From: Hyphomicrobiales bacterium
GTDB taxonomy: Bacteria; Pseudomonadota; Alphaproteobacteria; Rhizobiales; Rhizobiaceae
Reading direction: 5' to 3'
DNA length: 64,000 bases
NCBI GenBank assembly: GCA_900470285.1
Contig: UCAG01000005.1
Span: forward strand, 310,001-374,000
Positions within the stretch are counted from its first letter, which is position 1. Every line of letters starts with the position of its first letter. The position numbers and the translations under genes are program-made. The notes beneath the pieces are model-generated. The model was given only the letters and a program-made list of their open reading frames with translations, was not told the DNA's origin and did no database searches. Positions 8,133 to 18,157 of the stretch are shown one piece after another.

Positions 8133-9626
8133 ATGCTAGAAGATCGTATCCGCAATTCCTCCCTTCAAGATAAAGTTGTGACACCTGCTGAAGCCGCTGC
8201 CCTTATCAAAGACGGGATGACAATCGGCATGAGCGGTTTTACCCGTGCCGGCGATGCCAAAGCCGTGCCGGTTGCCATGGCTGCACAGGCTAAGACCACA
8301 CCATTCAAAATCACCCTGCTCACCGGTGCATCGCTCGGCCATGATGTCGATAAAATCCTCACCGAAGCCGGTGTGCTTGCCCGTCGTATGCCGTTTCAGG
8401 TTGACCGCACTTTGCGCGCCGCCATCAACCGCGGTGAAGTGATGTTTATCGACCAGCATCTTTCTGAAACTGTTGAGCAATTGCGCTCCAATCAGATCGG
8501 GCCGGTTGATTATGCAGTTATTGAAGCCATTGCCATCAATAAAGACGGCGGTGTTATCCCGACAACTTCCATTGGTAATTCGGCCAGTTTCGCTATTCTA
8601 GCGAAGAAAGTGATTGTTGAGATCAATCTCAGTCACTCTCTGGCACTGGAGGGGCTGCATGATGTCTATATTCCGACCAAGCGTCCGTCCCGCGATCCGA
8701 TTCCGGTCGTGTCCTGTGAAAGCCGTATCGGCACACCTTATATTCCGATCCCGCCTGAAAAAATCGCTGCGATTGTTATCACGGAACAGTCGGACAGTGC
8801 TTCACTGATTGAACCGGCAGACAGTGAAACATCGGCCATTGCCGGTCATCTGATTCATTTTTTTGAAAGCGAAGTGGAAAAAGGCCGTCTTGACCTGTCC
8901 CTCAACCCGCTGCAGGCCGGCATCGGCACGATTGCCAATGCGGTTCTGACCGGTCTTGTGGACAGTCCTTTCCATCATTTGCGCATGTATAGTGAAGTCT
9001 TGCAGGACAGTACATTTGATCTGATGGATGCAGGCAAACTGAGCTTTGCTTCAGCCTCCTCAATCACACTCAGTCAGGCATGCGGCGAGCGCGTTTTCGG
9101 CAATTTTGACCGCTACAAAGACAAACTTGTGCTGCGTCCGCAGGAAATCAGCAATCATCCGGAAGTTATCCGTCGCCTCGGTATTATCGGTATCAACACC
9201 GCGCTGGAATTCGATATTTACGGCAATGTGAACTCTACGCATGTGGCCGGTACACATATGATGAACGGCATCGGCGGTTCGGGTGACTTTGCACGGAACG
9301 CCTTCCTCTCGGTTTTCGTCACCAAATCAGTAGCTAAGAATGGTGCAATTTCCTCAGTCGTGCCGATGGTGCCACATGTTGACCATACGGAACATGATGT
9401 GGATATTCTTGTGACCGAACACGGCCTTGCCGATCTGCGTGGCCTTGCTCCGCGTGAACGCGCATCCGTGATTATCGAGAATTGTGCCCATCCGGATTAC
9501 CGCCCGCAATTGCGCGACTACTTTGCCCGCGCCTGTGAGCGCGGCGGCCAGACCCCGCATATTCTTGAAGAAGCCATCTCATGGTATGCACTCAAAGAAA
9601 AAACCGGCACGATGCTGAAGAGCTGA
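8133..9626 (+). CDS. Acetyl-CoA hydrolase / succinyl-CoA:acetate CoA-transferase family protein
   Basis: A 497-aa enzyme of the Cat1/AarC (SpcC) class of CoA-transferases, which exchange CoA between acyl-CoA and acetate through a glutamyl-CoA intermediate, or hydrolyse acetyl-CoA. The MYSEVLQDS motif places a glutamate at residue 288, close to the catalytic Glu position of AarC. The EFDIYGNVNSTHV, GIGGSGDFARNA and DILVTEHGLADLRG blocks are also family marks. It stands alone between a repeat-bearing intergenic region and a strong shared terminator. Acetate or succinate is the likely partner; the exact acyl specificity is not visible. Confidence 0.88.
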   Translation: MLEDRIRNSSLQDKVVTPAEAAALIKDGMTIGMSGFTRAGDAKAVPVAMAAQAKTTPFKITLLTGASLGHDVDKILTEAGVLARRMPFQVDRTLRAAINRGEVMFIDQHLSETVEQLRSNQIGPVDYAVIEAIAINKDGGVIPTTSIGNSASFAILAKKVIVEINLSHSLALEGLHDVYIPTKRPSRDPIPVVSCESRIGTPYIPIPPEKIAAIVITEQSDSASLIEPADSETSAIAGHLIHFFESEVEKGRLDLSLNPLQAGIGTIANAVLTGLVDSPFHHLRMYSEVLQDSTFDLMDAGKLSFASASSITLSQACGERVFGNFDRYKDKLVLRPQEISNHPEVIRRLGIIGINTALEFDIYGNVNSTHVAGTHMMNGIGGSGDFARNAFLSVFVTKSVAKNGAISSVVPMVPHVDHTEHDVDILVTEHGLADLRGLAPRERASVIIENCAHPDYRPQLRDYFARACERGGQTPHILEEAISWYALKEKTGTMLKS

Positions 9627-9662
9627 TCCGGCTTTCAGCATATAGGTTCTGCCAATAAAAAA

Positions 9663-9690
9663 GCGCCCGTTTCAAACGGGCGCTTTTTAT
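9663..9690. terminator. Bidirectional terminator
   Basis: Perfect arms GCGCCCGTTT and AAACGGGCGC surround a very small loop, with A-rich sequence on the left and T-rich sequence on the right. It sits between the convergent CoA-transferase gene and clpA and can serve both. Confidence 0.88.
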
Positions 9691-9691
9691 T

Positions 9692-12151
9692 TTATTCCTT
9701 CGTTCTTGGAACCTTCGGTACAGAAGCCGATTTACGCTTCGGTTCCGTTGCCTCAGGCGCAGCGCTGCTATCAGCTGCAACTTTGGCCGGTTTCTTTTCC
9801 GGCTTGGCCGCGGCTTCCGCAACCTCCTCGTCAGGCTGTTCTTTCTGTGGCTTGACCGGCTTGGCCTTCACCACATCCATTACCAGACCGGTTTTACCAT
9901 CCGGTTTTTCGCCGGTTGTGACTTTGACCGTGCCGCCATTCTTGAGTTTGCCGAACAGCAACTCGTCGGCCAGCGGCTTCTTGATATATTCCTGAATAAC
10001 ACGACCCAGAGGGCGTGCACCCATGCGTTCATCATAGCCTTTGTCAGCCAGCCAGTTGATAGCCTTCTTATCCAGCTCAAAAGTCACGCCGCGATCAGCC
10101 AGCTGGGCTTCCAGCTGCATGATGAATTTCTGCACCACTTTATGGATAACCGGTACAGGCAGCGGGCCAAACGGAATAATCGCATCCAGACGGTTACGGA
10201 ATTCCGGCGTGAACAGACGGTTGATCGCCTCCATATCGTCACCTTCGCGACGTGTGGAGCCAAAGCCGATTGCGGCTTTCGCCATATCTGCCGCACCGGC
10301 ATTGGTGGTCATAATCAGAATGACATTGCGGAAATCAATCTGCTTGCCATTGTGATCTGTCAGGCGGCCATGATCCATAACCTGCAACAGAATGTTGAAC
10401 AGATCCGGATGGGCTTTTTCGATTTCGTCGAGCAGCAACACGCAATGCGGATGCTGATCCACGCCATCGGTTAGCAGACCACCCTGCTCAAAGCCGACAT
10501 AACCCGGAGGTGCACCGATCAGACGCGATACGGTATGACGCTCCATATATTCGGACATGTCGAAACGCAGCAGTTGTACGCCCAATGTGCTGGCAAGCTG
10601 CTTGGCAACTTCCGTCTTACCCACACCTGTCGGACCGGAGAACAGATAAGAACCAATCGGCTTATCCGGCTCACGCAGACCCGCACGCGCCAGTTTGATC
10701 GCAGAGCTGAGCGATTCAATCGCCAGTTCCTGACCATAAACCACACGCTTGAGATCTTTCTCCAGGCTGGCAAGCACCTGCTCGTCATCCTTGGAGACAG
10801 TCTTCGGCGGGATACGCGCCATGGTCGCCACGGTCGCTTCAATCTCTTTGATGCCGATAACCTTTTTGCGTTTGGCTTCCGGCAGCAGCATCTGGCTGGC
10901 ACCGCTTTCATCAATCACGTCAATCGCCTTATCCGGCAATTTACGGTCAGTGATATAACGGGCGGACAGCTCCACTGCGGCAGTGATCGCATCATTGGAG
11001 AACTTCACTTTATGGAAGTCTTCAAAGTAAGGTTTCAGACCGCGCATAATTTCAATGGCATCCGGAATAGTCGGCTCGGCCACATCAATCTTCTGGAAAC
11101 GGCGCACAAGTGCCCTGTCCTTTTCAAAGAACTGGCGGAACTCCTTGTAAGTCGTTGAGCCGATGCAGCGAATCTGCCCTGAAGACAATGCAGGTTTCAG
11201 CAGATTGGATGCATCCATCGAGCCGCCGGATGTGGCACCCGCACCGATAACGGTGTGGATTTCATCGATAAACAGCACGGCACCCGGATAATCTTCCAGC
11301 TCCTTGACGACCTGCTTCAGACGCTCTTCAAAGTCACCGCGATAACGGGTACCAGCCAGCAGACTGCCCATATCCAGCGAGAAGATTGTATCATTGAGCA
11401 AAACTTCCGGCACATCGCCGTCAACAATGCGCTTGGCCAGACCTTCGGCAATCGCGGTTTTACCCACGCCCGGATCCCCCACATAAAGCGGGTTATTCTT
11501 GGAGCGGCGGCACAGAACCTGAATCGTACGGTTGATTTCGCTTTCACGGCCAACCAGACGGTCGATTTTACCGGCTTTGGCTTTTTCATTGAGATTGACG
11601 CAATAGGCCGTCAGCGCATCAATTTTCTTTTTGCTCTGTTCTTCATTCTCAGGCTGCGCTGAATCTTCAGCACTATGCGCCTTGCCTTCGGTCAGGTCAT
11701 CACTGACACCCGAACGCTTGGAAATACCATGAGAAATATAATTGACCGCATCATAGCGGGTCATTTGCTGCTCTTGCAGGAAATAAGCCGCATGGCTTTC
11801 CCGCTCGGCAAAAATTGCGACAAGCACATTGGCGCCCGTCACTTCATCGCGGTTTGACGACTGCACATGGATTACCGAGCGCTGAATCACCCGCTGGAAA
11901 GCAGCTGTCGGCTTGGAATCCTCATCATAACCGGTCACCAGATTATCCAGCTCACGGTCGATATAGTCGGTGACAGTCTTTTTAAGCTGCGCAATATCGA
12001 CATTGCAGGCACGCATAACCGCGCCGGCATCTCTGTCATCAATCAGAGCAAGCAGAAGATGCTCAAGCGTGGCATATTCGTGATGACGTTCATTGGCGAT
12101 GGTCAGCGCCTGATGAAGTGCTTTTTCAAGGCTTTGGGAGAATGTTGGCAT
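9692..12151 (-). CDS. clpA: ATP-dependent Clp protease ATP-binding subunit ClpA
   Basis: The 819-aa ClpA unfoldase feeds substrates to ClpP. In order: a double Clp N-domain (residues about 1-150), AAA1 with Walker [10 protein letters not shown] near residue 225 and [11 protein letters not shown]2 with GPTGVGKTE near residue 505 and [13 protein letters not shown], and the C-terminal D2-small domain. A C-terminal tail of about 65 residues rich in Lys, Ala, Glu and Pro extends beyond the usual ClpA end; such tails occur in rhizobial ClpA. clpS lies six bases upstream, giving the normal clpS-clpA operon for N-end-rule degradation. Its stop lies next to the shared terminator. Confidence 0.96.
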   Translation of the reverse strand: MPTFSQSLEKALHQALTIANERHHEYATLEHLLLALIDDRDAGAVMRACNVDIAQLKKTVTDYIDRELDNLVTGYDEDSKPTAAFQRVIQRSVIHVQSSNRDEVTGANVLVAIFAERESHAAYFLQEQQMTRYDAVNYISHGISKRSGVSDDLTEGKAHSAEDSAQPENEEQSKKKIDALTAYCVNLNEKAKAGKIDRLVGRESEINRTIQVLCRRSKNNPLYVGDPGVGKTAIAEGLAKRIVDGDVPEVLLNDTIFSLDMGSLLAGTRYRGDFEERLKQVVKELEDYPGAVLFIDEIHTVIGAGATSGGSMDASNLLKPALSSGQIRCIGSTTYKEFRQFFEKDRALVRRFQKIDVAEPTIPDAIEIMRGLKPYFEDFHKVKFSNDAITAAVELSARYITDRKLPDKAIDVIDESGASQMLLPEAKRKKVIGIKEIEATVATMARIPPKTVSKDDEQVLASLEKDLKRVVYGQELAIESLSSAIKLARAGLREPDKPIGSYLFSGPTGVGKTEVAKQLASTLGVQLLRFDMSEYMERHTVSRLIGAPPGYVGFEQGGLLTDGVDQHPHCVLLLDEIEKAHPDLFNILLQVMDHGRLTDHNGKQIDFRNVILIMTTNAGAADMAKAAIGFGSTRREGDDMEAINRLFTPEFRNRLDAIIPFGPLPVPVIHKVVQKFIMQLEAQLADRGVTFELDKKAINWLADKGYDERMGARPLGRVIQEYIKKPLADELLFGKLKNGGTVKVTTGEKPDGKTGLVMDVVKAKPVKPQKEQPDEEVAEAAAKPEKKPAKVAADSSAAPEATEPKRKSASVPKVPRTKE

Positions 12152-12157
12152 TGTACC

Positions 12158-12511
12158 TCACTTTTTCTCCATCACGCATTGCAGCGGATGCTGATGTTGA
12201 CGGGCGAAATCCATCACCTGCGTCACTTTGGTTTCGGCAACTTCATAAGTATAGATACCGCATTCACCGACCCCGTGATTATGGACATGCAACATGATAC
12301 GTGTCGCATCTTCACGGTTTTTCTGGAAAAAACGCTCCAGCACATGAATAACGAAGTCCATCGGCGTATAGTCATCATTCAGCAGCAGCACCCTGTACAG
12401 GCTTGGCCGTTTTAAGCGGGTTTTCGTCCGCGTAATAACAGCCGTACCATTACCCGGGTCCTTAGGGTCATCATCGTCACTGCCCATCACAGGCCCCGTC
12501 ACAGGAGACAT
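12158..12511 (-). CDS. clpS: ClpS adaptor for ClpA
   Basis: ClpS delivers N-degron substrates to ClpAP. The core [20 protein letters not shown], then [27 protein letters not shown] and [16 protein letters not shown] is fully conserved and the gene lies directly before clpA. The start is uncertain: Met codons at 12559, 12520 and 12511 are all in frame and none has an ideal ribosome-binding site. The shortest, giving 117 aa with an Asp-rich flexible N-terminus, matches usual rhizobial lengths best. A 15-bp tandem repeat just upstream would overlap the 5' region. Confidence 0.93.
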   Translation of the reverse strand: MSPVTGPVMGSDDDDPKDPGNGTAVITRTKTRLKRPSLYRVLLLNDDYTPMDFVIHVLERFFQKNREDATRIMLHVHNHGVGECGIYTYEVAETKVTQVMDFARQHQHPLQCVMEKK

Positions 12512-13266
12512 AGCCTGCATCAAAGGGAGAACCTGTAAAAAATGGTCTGCTGCACACATTCCTGATCGTATCCGTCCTGATCGTATCTGTATTTTCTGAA
12601 GTCACGCTGTATGGCGGAAAACCACACATCGTAGACCTATTATGTAGGTTGAAACGCGGCAATGTTAAGCCCCGCAGAACACAAAGCCCGACACGTCCTC
12701 ATTCACGCCCAGAGTATCGCGCCTGCAGGAAAAAACCAGCATGAAACACATCATTTAAGAAAAGATTTCCGCAAACCGCACAGGGACAAATTAATAAAAT
12801 GCGCAAATTTGTCCTCCTGTTTCTGCATTTTGAATGCCGGTCTGAATACTGATAACCGGTTCAGCCAAATCACTGCCGCTCCGGCTGGTAAATTGCAGCC
12901 CGCAATGCATCAGTCCCTTAGCTCTGATTATTAACAGTTTCAGGACAAAAAATGCATTTCGAACAGGAAAATACGTTTTTACAGAACAAAATTTTCGAAA
13001 GACTCACATTTCTTAAAGCTGCGCCGGAAGGAAATGCTCTGTAAATTTTTTATTTATTAGCAGGTACTTAACACGATACAGACAGACCGAATGACGGCAT
13101 TCACATAGTTGCCAGCTAAAAAAGCATCACAAAAATCAAAAAAAGATCATGATTTGCCCATCTATAAACGGATTGGTAAGGCTGTTGGCAATATGATCGC
13201 GGAAATGTTCGTGGCGTGTCCTTTACGCCACACCTGAAAATTGGCAGTCCAGGTAGGTAAGTCACC
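12512..13266. other. Long gene-free stretch between clpS and the carboxypeptidase gene
   Basis: These 755 bases separate divergent genes. Visible structures are a two-unit tandem repeat (12561-12590), a 9-bp hairpin GGACAAATT / AATTTGTCC (12784-12814), and a 7-bp hairpin GTGGCGT / ACGCCAC (13211-13231) in the leader of the carboxypeptidase. A small open frame of 90 codons at 12662-12934 has no recognisable family and no good start site, so it is not called. An untranslated RNA cannot be excluded. Confidence 0.5.
12561..12590. repeat. Two 15-bp tandem direct repeats upstream of clpS
   Basis: The 15-base unit CCTGATCGTATCCGT is followed at once by a copy differing at one base. They lie in or just before the clpS 5' end and could be paired regulator half-sites; no regulator is implied by the sequence itself. 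Confidence 0.6.
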
Positions 13267-14856
13267 GTGTATCATGCGTTCCGTCACGCCGCATCCGGCA
13301 TCAAGATTGCGGCCCGCTCATTGTTAACAGTAACAATGGCCGGCGCCCTCACTCTTACCATCACCACAGGTTCTGCTCAGGCAGCAAAGAACCCGCGTCA
13401 TGCCGCGATTGTGATTGATGCCAATACCGGCAAAACCCTGTTTGCAGAAAGCGCAGATGCCAAGCGTTTTCCCGCGTCCCTCACTAAAATGATGACCCTT
13501 TATATGGTCTTCGAGGCAATGCAGGCCGGACGCATCAATAAAAATACCAAAATTCCGTTCTCCAAATATGCAGCAACCCGTCCGCCAACAAAAATCGGTG
13601 TACCGGCAGGCCAGACAATCAGCGTTGAAGACGCGATTATGGCGCTGATTACCCGCTCAGCGAATGATGCTGCTGCTGCCCTTGGTGAATATCTCGGCGG
13701 TTCCGAGCCACGCTTTGCACAGATGATGACTGCCAAAGCACGTCGTCTCGGCATGCGTTCCACGACATTCCGTAATGCTTCCGGTCTGCCAAATCCAAAC
13801 CAGCAGACCACAGCCCGTGACATGGCGATTCTCGGTATCGCCCTGCGTCAGCATTACCCGCAATATTACGGTTATTTCGGTCGCTCCAGCTTTCAGTTCC
13901 GTGGCCGTACCATCAATGGTCACAACCGTTTGCTTGGCCGAGTTGAAGGCGTTGACGGTATTAAAACCGGCTATGTAAACGCATCCGGCTATAATCTTGT
14001 CACTTCCGTCAACCGTGATGGCCGTCGCATCGTGGCCGTAGTTATGGGCGGCAGCAGCGGGGCTTCCCGTGATGCCACCATGACACGTCTGATTCAGGCT
14101 CATCTGGAAAAAGCCACACCGTCGCGCCGCGGCAGTGATGCCCTGCTGATTGCCCGTAATGATGCTCCGGTAGGACCGGCAGTTGCCGCTGCACCATCTC
14201 CTCTGCCACGTGCGATTCCGCTTCCGGCTGAACGTGCCGACCAGCCTGTTCTGGTTGCTGATGCCTCCGGCTCAACAGGCAGCGCACAGGATGCAATCAG
14301 CGCAGTTATCGCCCGTCAGAAGCCGGTTCCTGCCCAGCAGCCTGAAATGCTGGCTCTGGCAGCGCCGACACCGCGTCCTTCTGCTCCGGTATCTTCCCAG
14401 CTTGTGGCTATTCCGACGCCTAAAGCATCGATTCCGAATGTTGATCCGGTTACCACAGCTTCCGCCAATACAGCCGCTTCCCGTATGGGTCTGGCACCAA
14501 AGCCTGTTGCTGCTGTGCGTAATGAGCCGATTGCTGTACCGCAGGAAAATACCCGTCAGCAGCAACCGGAACAGACAGCTGTTGCCATGGCTGCCGCATC
14601 TGATGTTTCCGGTGCATGGGCTATTCAGATCGGCTCCCTGCCTAGCGAAAATCAGGCACAGGAAATGCTGAATAAAGCCGCCCAGCAAGCAGGCAGCACC
14701 CTACGTGCAACCTCCCCGATGACTGAGACTTTCAACAAGGGTAACAACACATTCTACCGTGCACGTTTTGTTGGTTTTGACACCAAAACTGCCGCATGGG
14801 ATGCCTGTGCCGCCCTGAAGAAAAAGAACTTCAGCTGCTATGCAATCGCGCGTTAA
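13267..14856 (+). CDS. D-alanyl-D-alanine carboxypeptidase with C-terminal SPOR domain
   Basis: A 529-aa exported penicillin-binding protein of the DacA/DacC (S11) family that trims peptidoglycan pentapeptides. A signal peptide (residues about 1-39) is followed by the transpeptidase fold with SxxK at Ser71-Lys74 (SLTK), SxN at Ser131-Asn133 (SAN) and KTG at 233-235. A Pro/Ala-rich linker (about 285-450) leads to a SPOR domain (about 452-529, starting WAIQIGSLPSENQAQ), which binds denuded septal glycan, so a role in cell division is likely. The start is GTG at 13267 behind AGGTAGGTAAG. SPOR-bearing carboxypeptidases are common in alphaproteobacteria. Confidence 0.93.
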   Translation: MYHAFRHAASGIKIAARSLLTVTMAGALTLTITTGSAQAAKNPRHAAIVIDANTGKTLFAESADAKRFPASLTKMMTLYMVFEAMQAGRINKNTKIPFSKYAATRPPTKIGVPAGQTISVEDAIMALITRSANDAAAALGEYLGGSEPRFAQMMTAKARRLGMRSTTFRNASGLPNPNQQTTARDMAILGIALRQHYPQYYGYFGRSSFQFRGRTINGHNRLLGRVEGVDGIKTGYVNASGYNLVTSVNRDGRRIVAVVMGGSSGASRDATMTRLIQAHLEKATPSRRGSDALLIARNDAPVGPAVAAAPSPLPRAIPLPAERADQPVLVADASGSTGSAQDAISAVIARQKPVPAQQPEMLALAAPTPRPSAPVSSQLVAIPTPKASIPNVDPVTTASANTAASRMGLAPKPVAAVRNEPIAVPQENTRQQQPEQTAVAMAAASDVSGAWAIQIGSLPSENQAQEMLNKAAQQAGSTLRATSPMTETFNKGNNTFYRARFVGFDTKTAAWDACAALKKKNFSCYAIAR

Positions 14857-14975
14857 TGCGCGCGGTTTGCACCGTTTAATACTGTAATATCCGAGATTAT
14901 CCGGCTTTGTGTTTCGCCGGTTTAATTCAGGCAGGCCATCTGCAAACCCAATGAGTATTGTGTAAAGGGTTTACA

Positions 14976-15263
14976 ATGTCGAATATGCTCAATCTGTTTG
15001 GTTTCACCAATGTTGATCCGGTGGAATCCGACTCACAAAAGCCAGGCAAAACCACTTTGCTCAGCGTCCACGCCCTGCGTAGTGCTGCTGCCCGTCTTGC
15101 CGATTTGCGCGCTGACGGCGCCTCACTGAATACGCGTGAATTTGTAGGGCTTCTGGTCTGCAATGCACAGCGCAGCCGTCGTATCAGCCTGCCGGAAGCA
15201 TCCCTGCGCATTGCAACAGGCAATGTGAACGGACGCACAGCAATCCGCCTTAAACTGCGCTGA
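14976..15263 (+). CDS. Conserved-looking hypothetical protein (95 aa)
   Basis: A 95-aa basic, soluble protein that I do not recognise. It has no signal peptide or membrane segment. The ATG at 14976 is preceded by AAAGGG at suitable spacing, and codon usage resembles its neighbours, which supports a real gene. The C-terminal half (LVCNAQRSRRISLPEASLRI) is rich in Arg and Leu. It follows the carboxypeptidase by 120 bases and converges on the DUF1489 gene. No function is proposed. Confidence 0.6.
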   Translation: MSNMLNLFGFTNVDPVESDSQKPGKTTLLSVHALRSAAARLADLRADGASLNTREFVGLLVCNAQRSRRISLPEASLRIATGNVNGRTAIRLKLR

Positions 15264-15276
15264 TATTCTTTATTGA

Positions 15277-15717
15277 TTAAATAAGACCCAGCGCCGCCAG
15301 TTCGCGGCGCAGTTCCACAGGCAAAGCCTGCATACCGCCGCCCGCTCCGGCCCTGTCATCCTGCGGCACTTCTTCATCCGCAATATAACGCCAGCCCTGA
15401 AACGCTCTGCGTGGCTGCCAGACAGTCGGGATTACTTTCGGCTCCAGCACCAGATGACAACGACCGATGCCGTCTTCACCGGTAAATGTGCGCACTTCCA
15501 GCAAACGCTGACGCGCCTGAATATTACCCTTGATCACCCAATAGAGTGAACCACCGTCAAGCAACTCTGCCTGTCGTTTCGGGACCATTCGTGTTGTATG
15601 AAACTGCTCCGGCACCACGCCGTTTGCACGGCATTCCTCAAGGCGGAAATCAATCCACGCTGCCAGATCTTCAAGGGAATCACATCCCACACAGAGTTTT
15701 ACAAGATGCAGTGCCAT
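15277..15717 (-). CDS. DUF1489 family protein
   Basis: A 146-aa protein matching DUF1489, a family of unknown function restricted mainly to alphaproteobacteria. Typical segments are MALHLVKLCVGCDSLEDL at the start, TTRMVPKRQAELLDGGSLYWVIKG in the middle and FQGWRYIADEEVPQD near the end. The start at 15717 has GGAG about 12 bases upstream; an in-frame TTG nine bases earlier is a weaker option. It is soluble, with no signal peptide. Confidence 0.82.
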   Translation of the reverse strand: MALHLVKLCVGCDSLEDLAAWIDFRLEECRANGVVPEQFHTTRMVPKRQAELLDGGSLYWVIKGNIQARQRLLEVRTFTGEDGIGRCHLVLEPKVIPTVWQPRRAFQGWRYIADEEVPQDDRAGAGGGMQALPVELRRELAALGLI

Positions 15718-15749
15718 GAGCGGCAATTACTCCGTTGCTCCGGTGATGT

Positions 15750-15858
15750 CCAGAGCGGTTTATGCCCAAATTGGATCATAGTACTCGCTCTAAATTCTTT
15801 ATTTGGTCGCATTATCACGGGCGTCAAGTTGATCCAACTTGACTGTGAAATGCTCTGG
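15750..15858. repeat. Palindromic intergenic repeat with CCAGAGC / GCTCTGG ends
   Basis: A 109-base element bounded by perfect CCAGAGC and GCTCTGG ends, with an internal GTCAAGTTG-ATC-CAACTTGAC palindrome (about 15822-15843) and a central GCTCTAAA. No open frame. Ends of this type are shared by small dispersed elements of Rhizobiales; its sequence differs from the elements at 7967 and 43475. Confidence 0.7.
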
Positions 15859-15935
15859 TATGCAACCCGATATCGGGCGGCACAAACAAAAACGGGCAGG
15901 AGTAACCCTGCCCGTCTCTGTGATTTATCTGCGAA

Positions 15936-17003
15936 TTACGCAGCTTCGCCTGCGAGTTTCTTCTCGCAGCGCAGCAACATACCGAACAGGTCACGCGGCT
16001 CATCCGGATCTGCCAGCAGATCTAGATTTTCATACAGACCTGTGGATTTCAGCTTGTCGTGAATATAGCGCAGTGCCGAGAAATCTTCGGTCGCAAAACC
16101 AACCGAGTCAAACAATGTGATCTGATTCTGGTCACGGCGCCCCGGAACAGTACCGTTCATCACCTGCCACATTTCGATAACCGGATGATCGGCATCGAGC
16201 TGCTGAATTTCGCCCTCAATACGGGTCTGCGGCGGATATTCAACAAAGATGTCGGAGCGCAGCAGAATGTCTTTATGCATTTCTGTCTTGCCCGGGCAAT
16301 CACCGCCAACGCCGTTGATGTGAATGCCGCTGCCGATCATGTTGTCGGTGAGGATCGTGGCGTTCTGCTTGTCTGCAGTCACAGTGGTTATGATCTGAGC
16401 GCCCTGCGCTGCATCTTCCGCACTGGTGCAGGTGACGATTTCAAAACCGAAGCCTGCGAGATTCTGTTTGCACTTCTCAGTGGCAGACGGATCAATATCA
16501 TAAAGACGCAGCGACTTAATGCCGAGCAGTGCCTTGAATGCCAGCGCCTGAAACTCGGACTGTGCGCCATTGCCGATAATCGCCATGGTCTGCGCATTTT
16601 CCGGTGCCAGATATTTGGCAACAACGGCTGAAGTCGCAGCAGTACGCAGAGCTGTCAGGATGGTCATTTCTGTCAGCAGAACCGGATAGCCGGTATCCAC
16701 ATCGGAGAGCATACCAAAAGCAGCAACAGTCTGCAGACCGTCCTTCATGTTCTTCGGATGGCCGTTTACATATTTAAAACCATAGAGCGTGCCGTCACTG
16801 GTTGGCATCAGCTCGATTACACCGTCATGAGAATGGGAAGCGACACGCGGCGTTTTGTCAAACTTTTCCCAACGCAGAAAATCTTCTTCCACATAGGTGC
16901 AGAGTTCTTTGAGAAAATCTTCAATACCGATTTTCAGTACCAGTTTCATCATATGGTCAACACTGACAAATGGTACAAGGTTTAAAGTTGTTCTGTCACG
17001 CAT
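15936..17003 (-). CDS. Ornithine cyclodeaminase
   Basis: A 355-aa NAD-dependent enzyme of the ornithine cyclodeaminase/mu-crystallin family, converting L-ornithine to L-proline and ammonia. The Rossmann motif IIGNGAQSEFQ and the active-site loop GVGGDCPGKTE with Asp235 are present; Asp in this loop and the overall length agree with true ornithine cyclodeaminase, not alanine dehydrogenase relatives. It lies downstream of arginase on the same strand, with a hairpin between, giving an arginine-to-ornithine-to-proline route. A divergent Lrp-type regulator beyond arginase is the likely controller. Confidence 0.93.
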   Translation of the reverse strand: MRDRTTLNLVPFVSVDHMMKLVLKIGIEDFLKELCTYVEEDFLRWEKFDKTPRVASHSHDGVIELMPTSDGTLYGFKYVNGHPKNMKDGLQTVAAFGMLSDVDTGYPVLLTEMTILTALRTAATSAVVAKYLAPENAQTMAIIGNGAQSEFQALAFKALLGIKSLRLYDIDPSATEKCKQNLAGFGFEIVTCTSAEDAAQGAQIITTVTADKQNATILTDNMIGSGIHINGVGGDCPGKTEMHKDILLRSDIFVEYPPQTRIEGEIQQLDADHPVIEMWQVMNGTVPGRRDQNQITLFDSVGFATEDFSALRYIHDKLKSTGLYENLDLLADPDEPRDLFGMLLRCEKKLAGEAA

Positions 17004-17047
17004 CAGGTTTTCTCCCTCCGGTCATGCCGGAACCTGTTAAACTAAGA

Positions 17048-17086
17048 AAAGCGCTTCATGCCTATCAGAGACAATTGAAGCGCTTT
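17048..17086 (-). terminator. Intercistronic hairpin between arginase and ornithine cyclodeaminase
   Basis: Perfect 10-bp arms AAAGCGCTTC and GAAGCGCTTT with a 19-base loop lie in the 102-base gap. With no clear T-tract it may protect or process the transcript, setting the ratio of the two enzymes, more than end it. Confidence 0.5.
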
Positions 17087-17105
17087 GGTTGTAAATTATA
17101 TTGCT

Positions 17106-18029
17106 CTAAACGAAACTTCGCGTCGGGCGATCCATCACACTGCGCCCCATCAGACTGGCGATCAGATCAACCATCAGAAAGGCCGTACGGCCACGCTCAT
17201 CAAGGAACGGATTAAGCTCGACAGCTTCGAAGCTGGTGACCAGCTCACTGTCATGCAGCATTTCCATAATCAGATGCGCTTCGCGGAAAGTTGCGCCGCC
17301 GGGTACAGTTGTACCAACAGCCGGTGCGATATTCGGATCAAGGAAATCCACATCAAGGCTGACATGCAGCAGACCATTGGCGTCTTTCACGCGCTGCAGG
17401 AAGCGGTTGAGCAGCGCGACAACGCCATGCTCATCAATCATGCGCATATCGTTTACGGTCACTTCAGTCTTGCTGATTGCAGCGCGCTCCGCCGGATCAA
17501 CCGAGCGGATACCGATCATGCAGACATTGGCCGGATCAACCGGAGCCAGCACTTCCGGGAAAGTGCCTTCAAAGCCCTTCTGTCCGGTATAATAGGCGAC
17601 AGGTGTGCCATGCAGGTTGCCGCTTGTGGTGGTTTCCAGCGTGTGGAAATCTGTGTGAGCATCTAGCCACAGCACAAAAAGCGGACGTCCCTGCTCTTTG
17701 GCACGACGGCTCAGACCGCAAACAGTTCCGGCAGCCAAAGCATGATCGCCGCCGAGGAAAATCGGGAAGCCGTCTGCACTGGCGTCATAGGCAGCCTTAT
17801 CCAGCGCCTCAATCCATGCCACGATTTCCGGCAGATTTTTCAGAACCGGATTGGAGTGGGTCAGATTGCGTTTTGCAGCCGGTTCCACATTGCCCAGATC
17901 GGTAACATCATGACCCAGCTCTTCCAGAGCCTGTGTCAGTCCGGCGGCGCGAAACGCGCTCGGTCCCATTTCGCAACCCATGCGTCCGGTTCCGTCCTGC
18001 ACAGGTGCACCAATCAGCTTACAATGCAT
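17106..18029 (-). CDS. Arginase
   Basis: A 307-aa Mn-dependent hydrolase splitting L-arginine into ornithine and urea. The three ureohydrolase signatures are intact: GGDHALAAG, LDAHTDFHT and SLDVDFLDP, and the C-terminal EAVELNPFLDERGRTA block is typical of arginase as opposed to agmatinase. It precedes ornithine cyclodeaminase and is divergent from an Lrp/AsnC regulator, a layout common in Brucellaceae and Agrobacterium where arginine induces the operon. The symbol is left blank because arcB and rocF are both used. Confidence 0.94.
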   Translation of the reverse strand: MHCKLIGAPVQDGTGRMGCEMGPSAFRAAGLTQALEELGHDVTDLGNVEPAAKRNLTHSNPVLKNLPEIVAWIEALDKAAYDASADGFPIFLGGDHALAAGTVCGLSRRAKEQGRPLFVLWLDAHTDFHTLETTTSGNLHGTPVAYYTGQKGFEGTFPEVLAPVDPANVCMIGIRSVDPAERAAISKTEVTVNDMRMIDEHGVVALLNRFLQRVKDANGLLHVSLDVDFLDPNIAPAVGTTVPGGATFREAHLIMEMLHDSELVTSFEAVELNPFLDERGRTAFLMVDLIASLMGRSVMDRPTRSFV

Positions 18030-18157
18030 ATATGTTCCTCATGACTATCATTTTTTCACAACCCGGCACCCGCAAGCGCAATTTGAGTAGTGATTTTCGC
18101 GTATAAAACCACGAAACATTGGCAGAGTGGACAGAGAAGATTGGCAAATCTCCACAG

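Noticed and set aside
12662-12934. A 90-codon open frame in the clpS upstream region
   Set aside because: No recognisable family, weak start site and unlike-neighbour composition; probably chance in a long intergenic region.
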